A DNA stretch of 64,000 nt from Talaromyces rugulosus. Taxonomy: Eukaryota > Ascomycota > Eurotiomycetes > Eurotiales > Trichocomaceae. Shown one piece after another: positions 22,887 through 34,100 of this stretch (within the stretch, counting starts at the first letter, position 1; every line of letters starts with the position of its first letter). The stretch lies in NCBI RefSeq assembly GCF_013368755.1, contig NC_049564.1:814001-878000 (forward strand). The letters run 5' to 3'. The notes under the pieces are model-generated. The model searched no databases and was not told the origin of the DNA. It saw nothing but the letters and a program-made list of their open reading frames with translations. A program made the translations under genes and the position numbers.

Positions 22887-24985
22887 ATGTTTCTGGCTTC
22901 TGCACGAAGTCGTGTCCTGTCGCCTTCTCTCGGACGTGCTCCTGCTTTGCGACTCTCTAACCGGACTTCTCCTGTAAGCGATTGACTTTTTTTTTTGAGA
23001 GATTCTCTTTTATTGACAAGTTCTTTCAGACTCTAGCAATGGCTCCTCAGCGACGGAAGCAATCGTCAGTCCCCGAGGGTAAGATGGCAACACCGTATAC
23101 CGCTTGACACTCACTAAGCAATCGATCCAACAGGCTACGTCGAAGACCTGTCCAAAGGCAAATTGCTCCGCTTTGAGGACTCGCTTCCCAAGCTCCCCGT
23201 CCCTTCTCTGGAAGAGACCAGTAGCCGCTACCTGAAATCCGTCCACCCGCTGCTATCGGCCTCTGAGTTCGAGCGCACAACCAAGGCCGTGCAAGACTTT
23301 GTCAAACCCGGCGGTGTCGGCGAGACTCTTCAGAAGAGGCTTGTCGCGCGTCGCGATGACCCAAAGAATAAGAACTGGCTGACCGAATGGTGGAACAATG
23401 CTGCCTACCTCGGCTACCGTGACCCCGTGGTGCCGTATGTTTCGTACTTTTACTCATATCGCGATGATCGCAAGCGTCGCAACCCGGCTGTCCGAGCAGC
23501 GGCTATCACTACTTCGGTCCTCGACTTCAAGCGCCAAGTCGACGATGGTTCCCTTGAGCCCGAGTATCTGCGCCGTCTGCCAATGGCCATGAGCTCTTAC
23601 CAGTACATGTTCAACTGCACTCGCATTCCCGCCGAGGGCGCCGATTACCCTCAGAAATACTCTGCCCAAGAAAACCAGCACATCACTGTTGTTCGCAAGA
23701 ACCAGTTCTTCAAGCTTCCCGTCGTGGTTGATGGCCAGCAGCTCACTAACGCCGAGCTGCAGCAGCAATTCGAGCGCATCTACGAGCGTGCCGAGCACCC
23801 GGTGACGCCTGTTGGTGTTTTGACCGCTGCAAACCGTGACCATTGGACTGCTGCGCGTGCAAAGCTTCTCAGTGTCAGCCCAGCAAATGCCAAGGCATTG
23901 AAGGATATTGAATCTTCTGGTTTCTTGGTCTGTCTGGACGACGCTGCTCCTGTTACCCTCGAGGAGCGTGCTCACCAGTACTGGCACGGAGATGGCAGCA
24001 ACCGCTGGTTTGACAAGCCGTTGCAGTTTATTGTCAATGATAACGGTACTGCTGGATTCATGGGCGAGCACAGCATGATGGACGGCACGCCGACACACCG
24101 ACTGAACGACTACGTCAACAAGCTCATCTTTGGCAACAAGCTCGATTACGACAACACTTCTGTCCGATCCACACTCTCGACACCGGCGCCTATCAACTTT
24201 GAGCTCAGTGCCGAAGTTGAACAAGCCGTCAACGAGGCACTCCAAGAACACCGCTCCCAGATTGCGTCCCACGAGTTGCGCGTGCAGGCATTCCAGGCAT
24301 ATGGCAAAGGCCTCGTTAAGAAGTTCAAGTGCAGCCCAGATGCTTACGTGCAGATGCTCATCCAACTGGCCTACTTCAAAATGTACGGCATTAGCCGACC
24401 AACATATGAGTCGGCCACGACCCGTAAATTCCAAGAGGGACGTACCGAGGCCACGCGAACCGTGTCTGACGAAAGTGTCGCCTTTGTTCGCGCTCACCAA
24501 GACCCGCAGGTGCCTCGTGAAGAGGTTGTCAAGCTCTTCCGCGCCGCTCTTAAACAACACACCAAGTACACCTTGGAGGCTAGCGACGGTCTCGGTGTCG
24601 ACCGTCACTTGTTTGGCTTGAAGAAGCTGTTGAAGGAGGGTGAGAGCCTTCCAGAAATCTACCAGGACCCAGCCTTCTCATACAGTTCTTCTTGGTACCT
24701 CTCAACCTCGCAGCTCAGCTCCGAGTACTTTAACGGATACGGATGGAGCCAGGTTATCGACGATGGGTTTGGCATTGCTTATATGATCAACGAGGACAGG
24801 TGAGTTTTTCTTTTCTTCTTGTATAAAGTGACTATACTGATAATTTCTTTAGCCTCCAATTCAACATCGTCTGCAAGAGACTCGGCGCTGAGCGCATGAG
24901 TTTCTATCTCAATGAAGCTGCCCTGGAGGTCCGCGACTTGCTGATGCCTGATCTCTTGGCCGAAAAGGAAAAGGCCAAGCTGTAG
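22887..24985 (+). CDS. acuJ: Carnitine O-acetyltransferase, probably mitochondrial and peroxisomal
   Basis: Moves acetyl groups between CoA and carnitine so they can cross organelle membranes; needed for growth on acetate and fatty acids. Exons 22887-22973, 23030-23078, 23134-24799 and 24853-24985 give 644 aa. Exon 1 encodes 'MFLASARSRVLSP...', a mitochondrial presequence; exon 2 begins with a second Met ('MAPQRRKQSS') that could start a non-mitochondrial form, and the protein ends in AKL, a peroxisomal PTS1-type signal. Choline/carnitine acyltransferase features are intact: 'FMGEHSMMDGTPTHRLNDY' with the catalytic His and the C-terminal 'SLQFNIVCKR'. This organisation matches the acetate-utilisation gene acuJ of Aspergillus nidulans; the symbol is by homology only. 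Confidence 0.92.
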
Positions 24986-25256
24986 GTTTGGGTAGAAGCA
25001 CGTTTGAACTTTCCAAAATGTAGATTTTTTTTGTTAAACTTTTTTTTTTGTGTTGACATATCAACTGATACTATTCGGGATTGTTTTGCATTGTATCCTA
25101 GATAGTTTTGGTATTTGAGACTTGAATCTGATATTTGTCAGATCTGACATATTGGTCTACATTATGAATATGTCTAATATTCACGGACAGAGTAGTTTAT
25201 TGATTGCCCAAAAAGGTAGATCTCTCCTGTCCTGGTAGATTATACACTACCAGTCA

Positions 25257-26583
25257 CTAGACAAGCCCCCCAAACCACGTCCACAAGTCCCGAGCCAACA
25301 ACTCTGGAACCTCGTACGCTGCAAAATGTCCTCCTCGCGTATGGACATACCTCACCTGCACATTCCCTTCTCGTTGCGCCCAGTCCAATGGCAAGCCAAA
25401 CCAGGCGTCATACGGAAACTCGCTGATCGCTGCGGGCTGGCTGACATAGGGCAAAGTGCCAAAGGAGAATCCTTCAAAATTGCCTTCTTGTTGGCTCTCT
25501 TTGTAAAATCTTAGGCCGGCATAGGGTCCCTGGATGGTGTACATCATTGACCAGGTGATGAGTTCCTGTGGCGTGAATTTTTTTATTGCTGGGTCAAGGG
25601 TGTGTTTAATCAGGGACCAGATCCAGACTGCGAACCCCAGCGGAGAGTCAGTCAGTGAATATGCCACAGTGAGCGGCTGCGTCTGCTGAATAAATCTGTA
25701 ACCGGAATTTTTGGTCACGTAGTTGTTCAAGGCCGTCATGTATTGTGTTTCGTCCGGCGTTGTCGTATTTGCTGCGAGGCGGGCATTGTCTGTAGCATTT
25801 GGCCGTATCACCCAAAAGTTTGATAGCACGGAGACGACGTTTTCCGGGTATGCGTTTGCTTGGAAGCGAAGGATGACGCTTCCAAAGTCGCCTCCATTGA
25901 TTAGGTATTTGGTATAGTTTAACTGGATCATCAGGCTGTTGAAACTATGTGCTGCTTCTAAGGGACCGTATCCGGGATATTGGGGAGCAGGCGAAAAGCC
26001 AAACCCGGGGATTGATGGGGCTACCACATGGAATGCAGGTAGTGAGGAATTGGGCGGGTTCGTTAACAGGTCAATGATATGTTCAACTTCTAGAAATGAT
26101 CCTGGCCAGCCGTGGATGAAGAGAAGCGGAGAAGCGTCAGTCCGGGGTGATTGATGATGCACAAAATGCAAGGGCACTGGATGGGAGTAATTGGACTGTG
26201 GCGATTCCACGGTGGTTGTGAATTGCTTGAATCTAGTTTATGTTAGTCTGGCTTGTTTATGTATGTATAAACGAAATAAAGACAAACTTCTCGTTGATTG
26301 ACTGCTGGGTCTTGTTCCAGTCGTATTCGTGCAGCCAAAAGTCGCGTATTTTATGGAAATCGTCAAGTCCCGGTCCATCTGCATTAGCCGGATTTAGTCC
26401 ATCGAGGGGGGCAGGGGATCGGGCGTGAAGAACCCGGTCATAGACACTGTCAATAAACCCGGGGTCAACTTCTACTTCAAAAGGGCTTGGTGAGGACCCA
26501 AAGGTAGCACCTGGTACATTTGGAAGAGAGGAACAGAGGATGAATCTGCTCAGGAGAGCGAGTGTGACCAATTTAGATATCAT
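25257..26583 (-). CDS. Epoxide-hydrolase-like alpha/beta hydrolase (EHN type), predicted secreted
   Basis: Exons 26288-26583 and 25257-26232 (55-bp intron 26233-26287, GTTTGT...CTAG) give 423 aa. The start at 26583 gives a signal peptide 'MISKLVTLALLSRFILCSS'. The N-terminal EHN domain is followed by an alpha/beta-hydrolase fold with 'IHGWPGS' (oxyanion HGWPG), 'GGDFGSVI' (nucleophile Asp; GGDWGS is usual) and 'RGGHFAAYE' (catalytic His). Family members hydrolyse epoxides to diols, and some act in secondary metabolism. Several Asn-X-Ser/Thr sites fit secretion. It is the first accessory-type gene after the core region and lies on the same strand as the dehydrogenase and polyketide synthase, so it may belong to that cluster, but a signal peptide is unusual for a tailoring enzyme. 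Confidence 0.85.
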
Positions 26584-27264
26584 TTTGCGCGCCGGCAGTT
26601 TTAAAAAGGCTTGATTTTGAGCTAGCACTTGAGATGTACTGCAAAAATATTCGCCGGCGTAACAAGAGAGAGTTTAGAAATTTGGCAGTTCGCTTCCAGG
26701 GGGGGTTTGTTTGTATAAATTCCATAATGCAGCGCAATATCCTACTTTCAAGTTGCCTTTCAATAATCACACTTTTTTATTTTTTCCTTTTTGTTATAGA
26801 GTCAATTTGTAATCCACTTCTGCAAACATAGACTACATGTAGGTTTATTGATGTAGTCTTATTAATTGTGTTACCAAGTGACGTTGGCAGAGAGCCCGGG
26901 TGTTATCTGATTGGTATATGATATATGCATGCGTGCCTTGTATGGTGTGAGGTGAAGTGAAAAAGGCTGATTACGTACATGGATTTGTCTTATGATCTTC
27001 GTACTATTAGAGGCTAAACCAACTCTCATTAATGTGCTCTATGGTGCCATGCATTGAAATCTTGGCGGTGGGCTGAAGAGCTGAATCTATGTGATTTTCT
27101 GAGGAATTTCTTGCAAGGAGGACCGGTTTCTTATTTTTCAAAATAACCCTAACTCTGGCCCTAAGACAGTATCGGAAAAAGAAATAACTTGGAAACGTAT
27201 CGAGGCCGAACAATCCTCACCCCGTGTTTCGAAACATACATTAAACTCATATACACCGCGAGTG
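26584..27264. other. Intergenic region
   Basis: Spacer of ~680 bp between the epoxide-hydrolase-like and dehydrogenase genes. Small frames occur on both strands, none with recognisable domains or clear coding bias. Confidence 0.4.
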
Positions 27265-28834
27265 TTACAACTTTGTTATAGTTGGGGCTCCTTTGGTTGC
27301 AGGTGCTGAGTGCCTGGTCTGAACAAATACCTTTTGCACGCCGAACTCTCTTTTATTAAACAAGGTATAGACCTTCTCCATATCTCCAATATCAAAGCGG
27401 TGCGTCACCATGTCCAAGGGCTCAATTTTCTTCTGCTGGATCAGTTCCAAAAGGTGGTCCCAATACTTGTGGACAGGCGCTTGGCCGTTGCCGATCAAGC
27501 GAATCCCGGTCTGCATCAAAGATCCGATATTCAAATGATTGACCTGATAGGCTCCGATGGTTAGTATGACTTCGATTTCCACAAGAGACAGAAAAAACAA
27601 GTAGGCACGTACATATCCAGCATATACGCCAGTGATTCCACAGCGTCCAAAAGCGCGAACTGAAGTGATCATCTCATTCAGCAGCTCCGACGTATCTGTC
27701 TCCATACCCAACAATGTTTCGAAATAGTGCTGCCAACTCTGCGCATACTCACCGGCAGCGCACTCGATTGCCACGTCCGGGCCACGGTTGCTGCACATCT
27801 TTTTCAGCTGGCTGCTGACACTCTCCCCCTTGGAAAGATTGCTAAAGTCAATGGTCTCTAGCTTGGGCGCGTGCTTTTTGACAAAGTCAAGTCGCCATGC
27901 TGCTGGTCCGCCATCAATCAAAATGACTCGACTCGCCCCATGCAGAAAACTGAATTCTGCCACCATCTGGCCGATTGGGCCAGCTCCCCAGATTGCTACT
28001 ATGTCATCCTGGACGACCCCGGTATCAACGACTGCATGCCACGACGTTGCCAGGACATCAGAAAGAAAGAGGCCCTTTTCATCAGGAACGTCATCGGGCA
28101 ATGCGAGCAAATTCACATCGCCATATGGCACCCTAACCCATTCAGCCTGGCCACCGGCGAATCCGCCCGTGAGATGTGAATATCCAAATATTCCTTGAAC
28201 ATATTGATCAATAATGTTTCTTCAAACGGTCTGGTACTCATCTTACCGGCAGTGCGGCGCCCATACAACTTCTTCTCCAATTCACTCGAATTTGTTTGTT
28301 CGCAAACCGATGACAGTTTCCGCTTACAGTAGAAACAGTTGCCGCAAGCAATCTGGAAAGAAGCCACGACTCTGTCCCCCGGCTTATACCGTTTTGCACT
28401 GGGTCCAACGCTCTCGACTATGCCACAGAACTCATGACCGAGAATATCGCCCTTTTTCATCTCCGGAATTACTCCTATGGAGATTCAGCCGCTTTGAAAA
28501 CGTACTTGATGAAAAGAGCAGGAAAAGAAATACCATGATAAAGGTGGAGATCACTGCCACAGATGGTGCTGCCAGTAACTTTGATAATTACATCTGTATC
28601 ATCAATAATCTTTGGCCTCGCCGTGTCAACTGGAGAGATTTCCGTCAATATTTGAATCGATGGTAGAGCTCTTGACTGACCGACTTTGACGTTGTTTTTT
28701 CCTTGCCAAGTCAGCGCCTTCATTGTTTGGCTGGACTCGCCATGGGAGCTGTAATGAGGCACATCCTCTGTGATTGGCTTTTGCTCATGAGACATTCGCT
28801 TCTCGACTAGATTAGCTGCCTGTGAAGTTGCCAT
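27265..28834 (-). CDS. Zinc-dependent alcohol dehydrogenase (formaldehyde-dehydrogenase-like MDR family)
   Basis: Exons 28534-28834, 28247-28474, 27613-28193 and 27265-27543 (introns of 59, 53 and 69 bp with good GT-AG sites) give 462 aa. Catalytic zinc ligands sit in 'STICGSDLHLYHG' and 'LGHEFCGIVESVG'; the four structural-zinc cysteines in 'CGNCFYCKRKLSSVC'; the NAD(P) Rossmann loop is 'IWGAGPIGQMVA'. The block 'GSLMQTGIRLIGNGQAPVHKYW' near the C-terminus is typical of the fungal glutathione-independent formaldehyde-dehydrogenase-like group. A 38-residue N-terminal extension precedes the core. It oxidises or reduces an alcohol/aldehyde pair; the substrate is unknown. It lies 238 bp from the transposon, beyond which is the polyketide synthase on the same strand, so it is a plausible cluster member. 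Confidence 0.88.
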
Positions 28835-29072
28835 TTTCTTCTTTTATGCTCTTTTATAAGGCTATGTGTATAGTCGCATAAAATAAAGAGCTGGTCAAGG
28901 CTTTAAAATGTGATACAGTGCGAACATTGCGGATTACCTCTTGATGACGTACTTGAACTGATATCATCTGCTAGTAAGGACAAGTCATGGTAATGTAATG
29001 GTTGTGTCATGGTTGACGGGTCTTGGCACTATCTAGGTGTGCGGGTCTATAAACTCACTTTCTTACTAGATA

Positions 29073-29118
29073 ACGTATTTCACGACCCCCGCGGGCCACC
29101 CGAGCCAGCCGGGCCACC
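29073..29118 (+). repeat. Left terminal inverted repeat of the pogo/Fot1-like element
   Basis: 46 bp, identical to the reverse complement of 30903-30948; GC-rich after the first 14 bases. Confidence 0.95.
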
Positions 29119-29182
29119 AGACCCACTAAAATCATATATATCGACAAAAATGTAACAAATTAACAGAATTACTATATAATGT

Positions 29183-30841
29183 CTATGTAGAATTGTTCGG
29201 GCAATACGTGCGAATATGTCCGATTTGTTTACAATTTGAACACGTCCGCGGCGCGCGCCTGCGTGCCCCCGAAGCCACTTCCGGATTAGGAAGTTGTAGA
29301 GCTTCCTGGGCTGTCAACGCCGCTGCAGTGATTTCACGACCCTCGGAGACTGTCAAAATCCCAGATCGGTCAATTGGACGACCCTGGGTTGTACATTTTT
29401 GCTTCTGGCGATTGTTTGCTGCTCGTAAATCGTGATTTTCTTGTGCAAGAATAGTGGCAGAATTCATTGCTAAAGAGCACCCTTTTATCAACTGGTCTAA
29501 CGCGCGCCTAGTGGGTGAATTTGAGTTTGTAAGCCGGTGTCTTATAAGTCGATCTATTGTCGTTGTCTGACGTGTCAAATTTTTGATGTTATTTGGTGTT
29601 TTTGGGGACCAATTTGCACTAGAATGGGCCGTACTAGGGGGGGTAGGTGTTCTCAATTGGACGTCAAGCTTCGATAACACATGTTCCGGGTTGAATGGAG
29701 AAATCCCAGTTCCTATAAAACCGCTCTTGATATTTTGTATGGAATAGGCTTCATCCCGAATTTCCGAGTACATCGTCAAAAAATCGTCTTTATCGATATG
29801 GTTGACGCCGCAGCGCATCCGGTTCTCAACCGCACGTCCATATAAGCGCTTGAGAACTGCAAAAACACCCACATCAAGCGGCTGAAGCAGGTGCGACAAG
29901 TGTGGCGGCATGCATACAGGAATAATGTCATTCTGGGTGCAGTATTGATCGAATAAAGGTGTAAGATGGCTGCTATGGCCATCAAGAATCAGCATGCGAT
30001 ACCTTCCAGTTGTTAGTGGTCTTGTATAAGGGTCGAATATTTTTTGAAGCCATTCAATTCCCAATTCGTCAGACGTCCAACCGTTTGATGACTCAGTAAT
30101 TGACCAATCAGGGGGTAAGCAGGGTAGATTATACCAGTCAAGCAGCTTATTGACTGACTTCAATATAATAAGTGAGGGTAAAGCGATTCCACGCGCGCTT
30201 ATACATTCCACAGCTGTGACCCATTCCCGGTTTCCAGGCTGAAGCAGACGAGGTTTCTCTCTGCGATCAGAGCTGCATACAACTTTTGCTGTAGAAATGA
30301 TCCCCATAGCGAATCCGGTCTCGTCAAAATTCCAAATGTCGTCCTCGACAATCCCGTACTCCATGAAAGCGCTCTCAATCTTGCAAAAAAAGTCATTTAT
30401 AATTATTGGATCCTCGCATAAAGCGCGCTCATAATTATATTTTCGAATGTAACGAGTCTTCAGGTCTTGCTGGCGCTTCAAATAAGTGCCCACCCAGTTC
30501 TTACCAACGGTAGGTGGTGAGTCAATGGAATCGCGTTTTGCAAGCAAGCAATTGGCCATAAGCTCTACCATCGAGGGCCTGACGGGGCAGCCACGCTTAT
30601 CCATAGAAATAATCCAATCGCGAAGCGTGGATTCCTCGGTTTCTGACAATTTGGTATTGTGTGCGCGCTTATATGAGCGTTGCAATCGACCCTTATAACG
30701 GGCTTGAAGCGTCGATCTTGGGACGTTGAAAAGGCGCGCCGCTTCGCGCACACTGGTGATTTGGCCTTTTTTTAACGCGTTCACAGCAAGCTGAAGTCTT
30801 CCTTCATCGTTTGAAGGGGTTTTCGCAGCTTTTCGAGGCAT
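29183..30841 (-). CDS. Pogo/Fot1-family DDE transposase
   Basis: A 552-aa intact transposase. An N-terminal Psq-type helix-turn-helix ('SVREAARLFNVPRSTLQARY') and a CENP-B/Tc5-type DNA-binding region ('VGKNWVGTYLKRQQDLKTRY') precede the DDE catalytic domain: first Asp in 'IWNFDETGFAMG', second in 'MLILDGHSSHLTP', third probably in 'HLLQPLDVGVFAVLK'. Unlike the simplest family members it ends in a CCHC zinc knuckle ('CSNCKQIGHIRTYC'). It recognises the terminal repeats and moves the element by cut and paste into TA sites. No stop, frameshift or missing catalytic residue is visible, so it may be active. Confidence 0.95.
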   Translation of the reverse strand: MPRKAAKTPSNDEGRLQLAVNALKKGQITSVREAARLFNVPRSTLQARYKGRLQRSYKRAHNTKLSETEESTLRDWIISMDKRGCPVRPSMVELMANCLLAKRDSIDSPPTVGKNWVGTYLKRQQDLKTRYIRKYNYERALCEDPIIINDFFCKIESAFMEYGIVEDDIWNFDETGFAMGIISTAKVVCSSDRREKPRLLQPGNREWVTAVECISARGIALPSLIILKSVNKLLDWYNLPCLPPDWSITESSNGWTSDELGIEWLQKIFDPYTRPLTTGRYRMLILDGHSSHLTPLFDQYCTQNDIIPVCMPPHLSHLLQPLDVGVFAVLKRLYGRAVENRMRCGVNHIDKDDFLTMYSEIRDEAYSIQNIKSGFIGTGISPFNPEHVLSKLDVQLRTPTPPSTAHSSANWSPKTPNNIKNLTRQTTTIDRLIRHRLTNSNSPTRRALDQLIKGCSLAMNSATILAQENHDLRAANNRQKQKCTTQGRPIDRSGILTVSEGREITAAALTAQEALQLPNPEVASGARRRAPRTCSNCKQIGHIRTYCPNNST

Positions 30842-30902
30842 ATTGCTGTGTTGGTGCGATTTTCAAATTTGTGTAGGGTAGAAAGTGGGAGAAAATTGAG
30901 AG

Positions 30903-30948
30903 GGTGGCCCGGCTGGCTCGGGTGGCCCGCGGGGGTCGTGAAATACGT
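30903..30948 (-). repeat. Right terminal inverted repeat of the pogo/Fot1-like element
   Basis: 46 bp, exact inverted copy of 29073-29118, followed by the TA target duplication at 30949-30950. Confidence 0.95.
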
Positions 30949-31121
30949 TAGCTACTATAAATTTATATCTTACTAAAGCCAATTCACTATAATTAGAATA
31001 TTATTCTTTATAAAATTATCAATTTGAACCCATGTTTTACTTCCAATTTGTACCACGAAGCGTGGTTAGTAAGCATGCGCCAAGATCCCATAGGGTTATG
31101 TTGCGTTGCGCAGAAGTCTAA

Positions 31122-34100
31122 TCAGACCTCCTTGGATTTCCGATACCGTTGAGTGATGGTGTTGGACAAATCCACAAAGGAAGCACTGTTCAGAAGCTCC
31201 GGTAAACTCAGGCTTGCCTTAAGTTCACGCAAAATCCAGTTGCGGATTTCGCTGGCCACCAACGAATCTACCCCACAAGTACCAGGGGGCGTCGAGGGTA
31301 AGATATCATCCGGGTGCAGCGACAAGACCGAGACGAACTTGCCCACGACGGCATCATAAATGATAGATCCGTCGTCCTCAAGAGACTGACTGTTGGACAA
31401 CAACTGGCCAAGCGGAATAACTCGTTTGTCATCGATGCAGTCGGTTCCCTGTTCGTCCGTGAGACGGGGGTGCCGGCAATGGGCGAATCGACTATCTGCA
31501 AACCAAAAAGGAACATAGGAGGAGGGTGGAAGTAAGCAGGTGTAACATTCAGCATCCCAACTGGGACTATATCGTCCACTGATCACCGTATCCATAATGG
31601 CATTGATATCCATGTCGGTGAGACCAGAATCCCCCCAGTTTTTGTCAATGATCTGCTGTCGACTGGTTTGCTCAGCAATGTACCCAACTTTGATCACTGG
31701 ACCCAAGTCGATGGAGACACCAGGGAGGCCTTGAGCCTTCCGCATCCGTGCCAGTGATCCTAGATATGTTGTGGCGGCACCGTAAGCGGCGTGGCTCGGG
31801 GGCCCAACAGTGCCAGTAATGGATGAAATGATGATGAAGAATCGCAGACTTTGAGGATCACTGAAACGTTTATGCAGGTTCCATGCACCCTGTACCTTGG
31901 GACTGACCACCGCGCGATAATCTTGGAAGGGCATGTTCTCGAACAGCCTGGTCTAGAGGACGGGGCTTAGAACATATCACAAATTGAACGAAGAAAATTC
32001 AGATGTACTCACTTTGAGCACCATAGCACTATGGATGACACCTTTTATGGGCGGAAGGATTTTTGCACTCTCCTGGATAACAGCTTCCAGGCTGCTGGCA
32101 TCTGCGACATCGCCTTGAAGCACGACCAGTCGTATTCCCTTCAGCTGCATCTCCGACTCCAGTTCGCGTACCCTTTGGGATTGTAGCCCACTGCGAGTCA
32201 TAATGATGATGTTTTTGGCTCCTCTGCGGCTCATCCATTGAACGATGCTACGTCCGATGCCACCACCGCCACCAACGACAAGGTAAGATTCATTGGGCGT
32301 GAACAACGGCACGCTTGACTCTTTCACCGTCACCTATTCTCGCAAGTCAGCATTTTGCTACCAATGTTACAATGGAAAGTGTGCCTAACCGATACTGGGA
32401 CTGGCGATGCGAAGTCTATGACTAGCTTCCCGATCGTATTACCCTGGCTGAGATCGTTGAAGGCATCTTCTATCGCCCCTATAGGGTAGCACTTGGGCGA
32501 TATTGCCGACTTCATCACGCCAGTAGCGTACCGATCAACCCCACGGATCAGAATATCGTGCAATAGCTGGGGTTTGTCTTTCATTAGGGCCTCGAGGTCT
32601 ATCGAGAAGAAGGAGGCGCCTCTGCTGAATGGCCTCATAGAAAGGTGGTTGTCATCCAAAATATCGGCGAGGGCAAGATTCACAAATCTCCCATGTGGTC
32701 CGACAGACTTCCACGACACATCCAATGCTTCATTGGACCGGGTATTCAGAACAACATCATATCCTCTCCCTGTGGTCGCGTTCATCAGATCATCGTATGA
32801 TGACATTTGATCCTCACAAAAGATGTGGTCAAGTGGAATGTGGAAATTATCTGAGATTGCTTGTTTCTTGTCGGCAGAACCGGTGGTAGCATATACCTCT
32901 GCGCCAATACATTGGGCAATTTCCAGGGCCATTTGACCCACACCACCTGCAGCTTGGTGGATGAGGATTGTTTCGCCTCGCTCAAGGTGACCGATCGTTA
33001 TGACAGAGTAGTAGGCTGTGGCAAAGGCCATTGGGATGGCGGCGGCGGTTGTGTATGTCATTTCATTGGGAATTTTGACCACCTGGACCGAGGGGCAGCG
33101 CACAATGGATGCGTATGAACCTCGCGTCAAAGCGCAAACACGATCGCCACTGGCGAGGTCATTGACTCCGAGCCCAGTGGCTGTTATCAAACCGCTGCAT
33201 TCGTAGCCCATGTCTCCAACAACCTTGCCATTTCTAATCAGGACATCTTGGAAGCTGACGCCGCAAGCTTTGACCTCTATTTCGATATCCATGTCCTCGA
33301 TGGTCGATTGCAATGGTCCATTTTCAACGAAAGAAAGCTCTTTAGAGGTCCCCGGTGTTTCTGTATTCATTTTGAGTGAATGTCCACTATCCCAGCCGAT
33401 TTGAGACTTCGGTGCAAATTGATCCCGGGTGTCAACGATTACCTGGTTCATTTCTGTGTCTTTTTTGTATCGAGGAATCCGAATGATCCCATTTCTTTCG
33501 GAGAGTTCGATCTCCGCCATGGTTGTATCGGGCTTGACAAAGGAGTGCGCAAATACGTGGATAATCATGGCAGCTGCTTCAGCACTTGGGAGCCGACTAT
33601 CGAGATCCAGATCCAATACAACCAGCTTCTGATTGTGATTTTCTTCCCGGATGCTTCGAGAGAGCCCCAAAGTCATGCTCGCCTTGGGGTTTACGGATCC
33701 CTGGTTGGCCCCTGCTACTACCCACAGGTTTCTCTCGGCCTTGCAGATGCACTGCAGGCCCTGGTATTGAAGCTCGTTGACACTGCATAGAAGAGGGGCG
33801 TCGAAGTCCTCCAGTACAATATAGCTTTTTGAAGTATTAGGCTCGGTGGCAATGGCCTCGAGTGACTTGACACTTGCAGTTATTTGTAGAGATGTCGCTA
33901 GACTGGCTTTGAGCGCTTCAGCAAGGCCCTCTGAGGAACCGCATGCGACAATTGTGAGATCACCGGTTGGGCTCCATTGATCGGGTGCCATGGCCGAACT
34001 CAGCATCAAGCTACATTCTTGCTCCGGGGTGCCAGGGTAATCGTAAAGCTCTGCCTGAATACCAGAGAAACCTGCTGATTTCAAAACTGTCTCCCAAGTC

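Larger units (their letters stand above)
29071..30950. mobile_element. Pogo/Fot1-like DNA transposon, structurally complete
   Basis: A 1876-bp element (29073-30948) bounded by 46-bp terminal inverted repeats (29073-29118 and 30903-30948) that are identical, beginning ACGTATTTCACGACCCCC. It is flanked by TA on both sides (29071-29072 and 30949-30950), the usual target duplication of Tc1/mariner-pogo elements. It encodes one uninterrupted transposase on the minus strand. Identical repeats plus an intact frame point to a recent insertion and no visible repeat-induced mutation. It separates the dehydrogenase from the polyketide synthase without breaking either frame. Confidence 0.95.

Noticed and set aside
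23454..24608. A 384-codon open frame on the minus strand
   Set aside because: It lies wholly antisense to the carnitine acetyltransferase exon, has no family likeness, and is explained by the codon bias of the real gene.
27007..27213. A 68-codon minus-strand frame between the epoxide-hydrolase-like and dehydrogenase genes
   Set aside because: Short, no domain and no splice context; treated as spacer.
29073..30948. Repeat-induced point mutation of the transposon
   Set aside because: Inverted repeats are identical and the transposase frame is intact, so no such mutation is visible.
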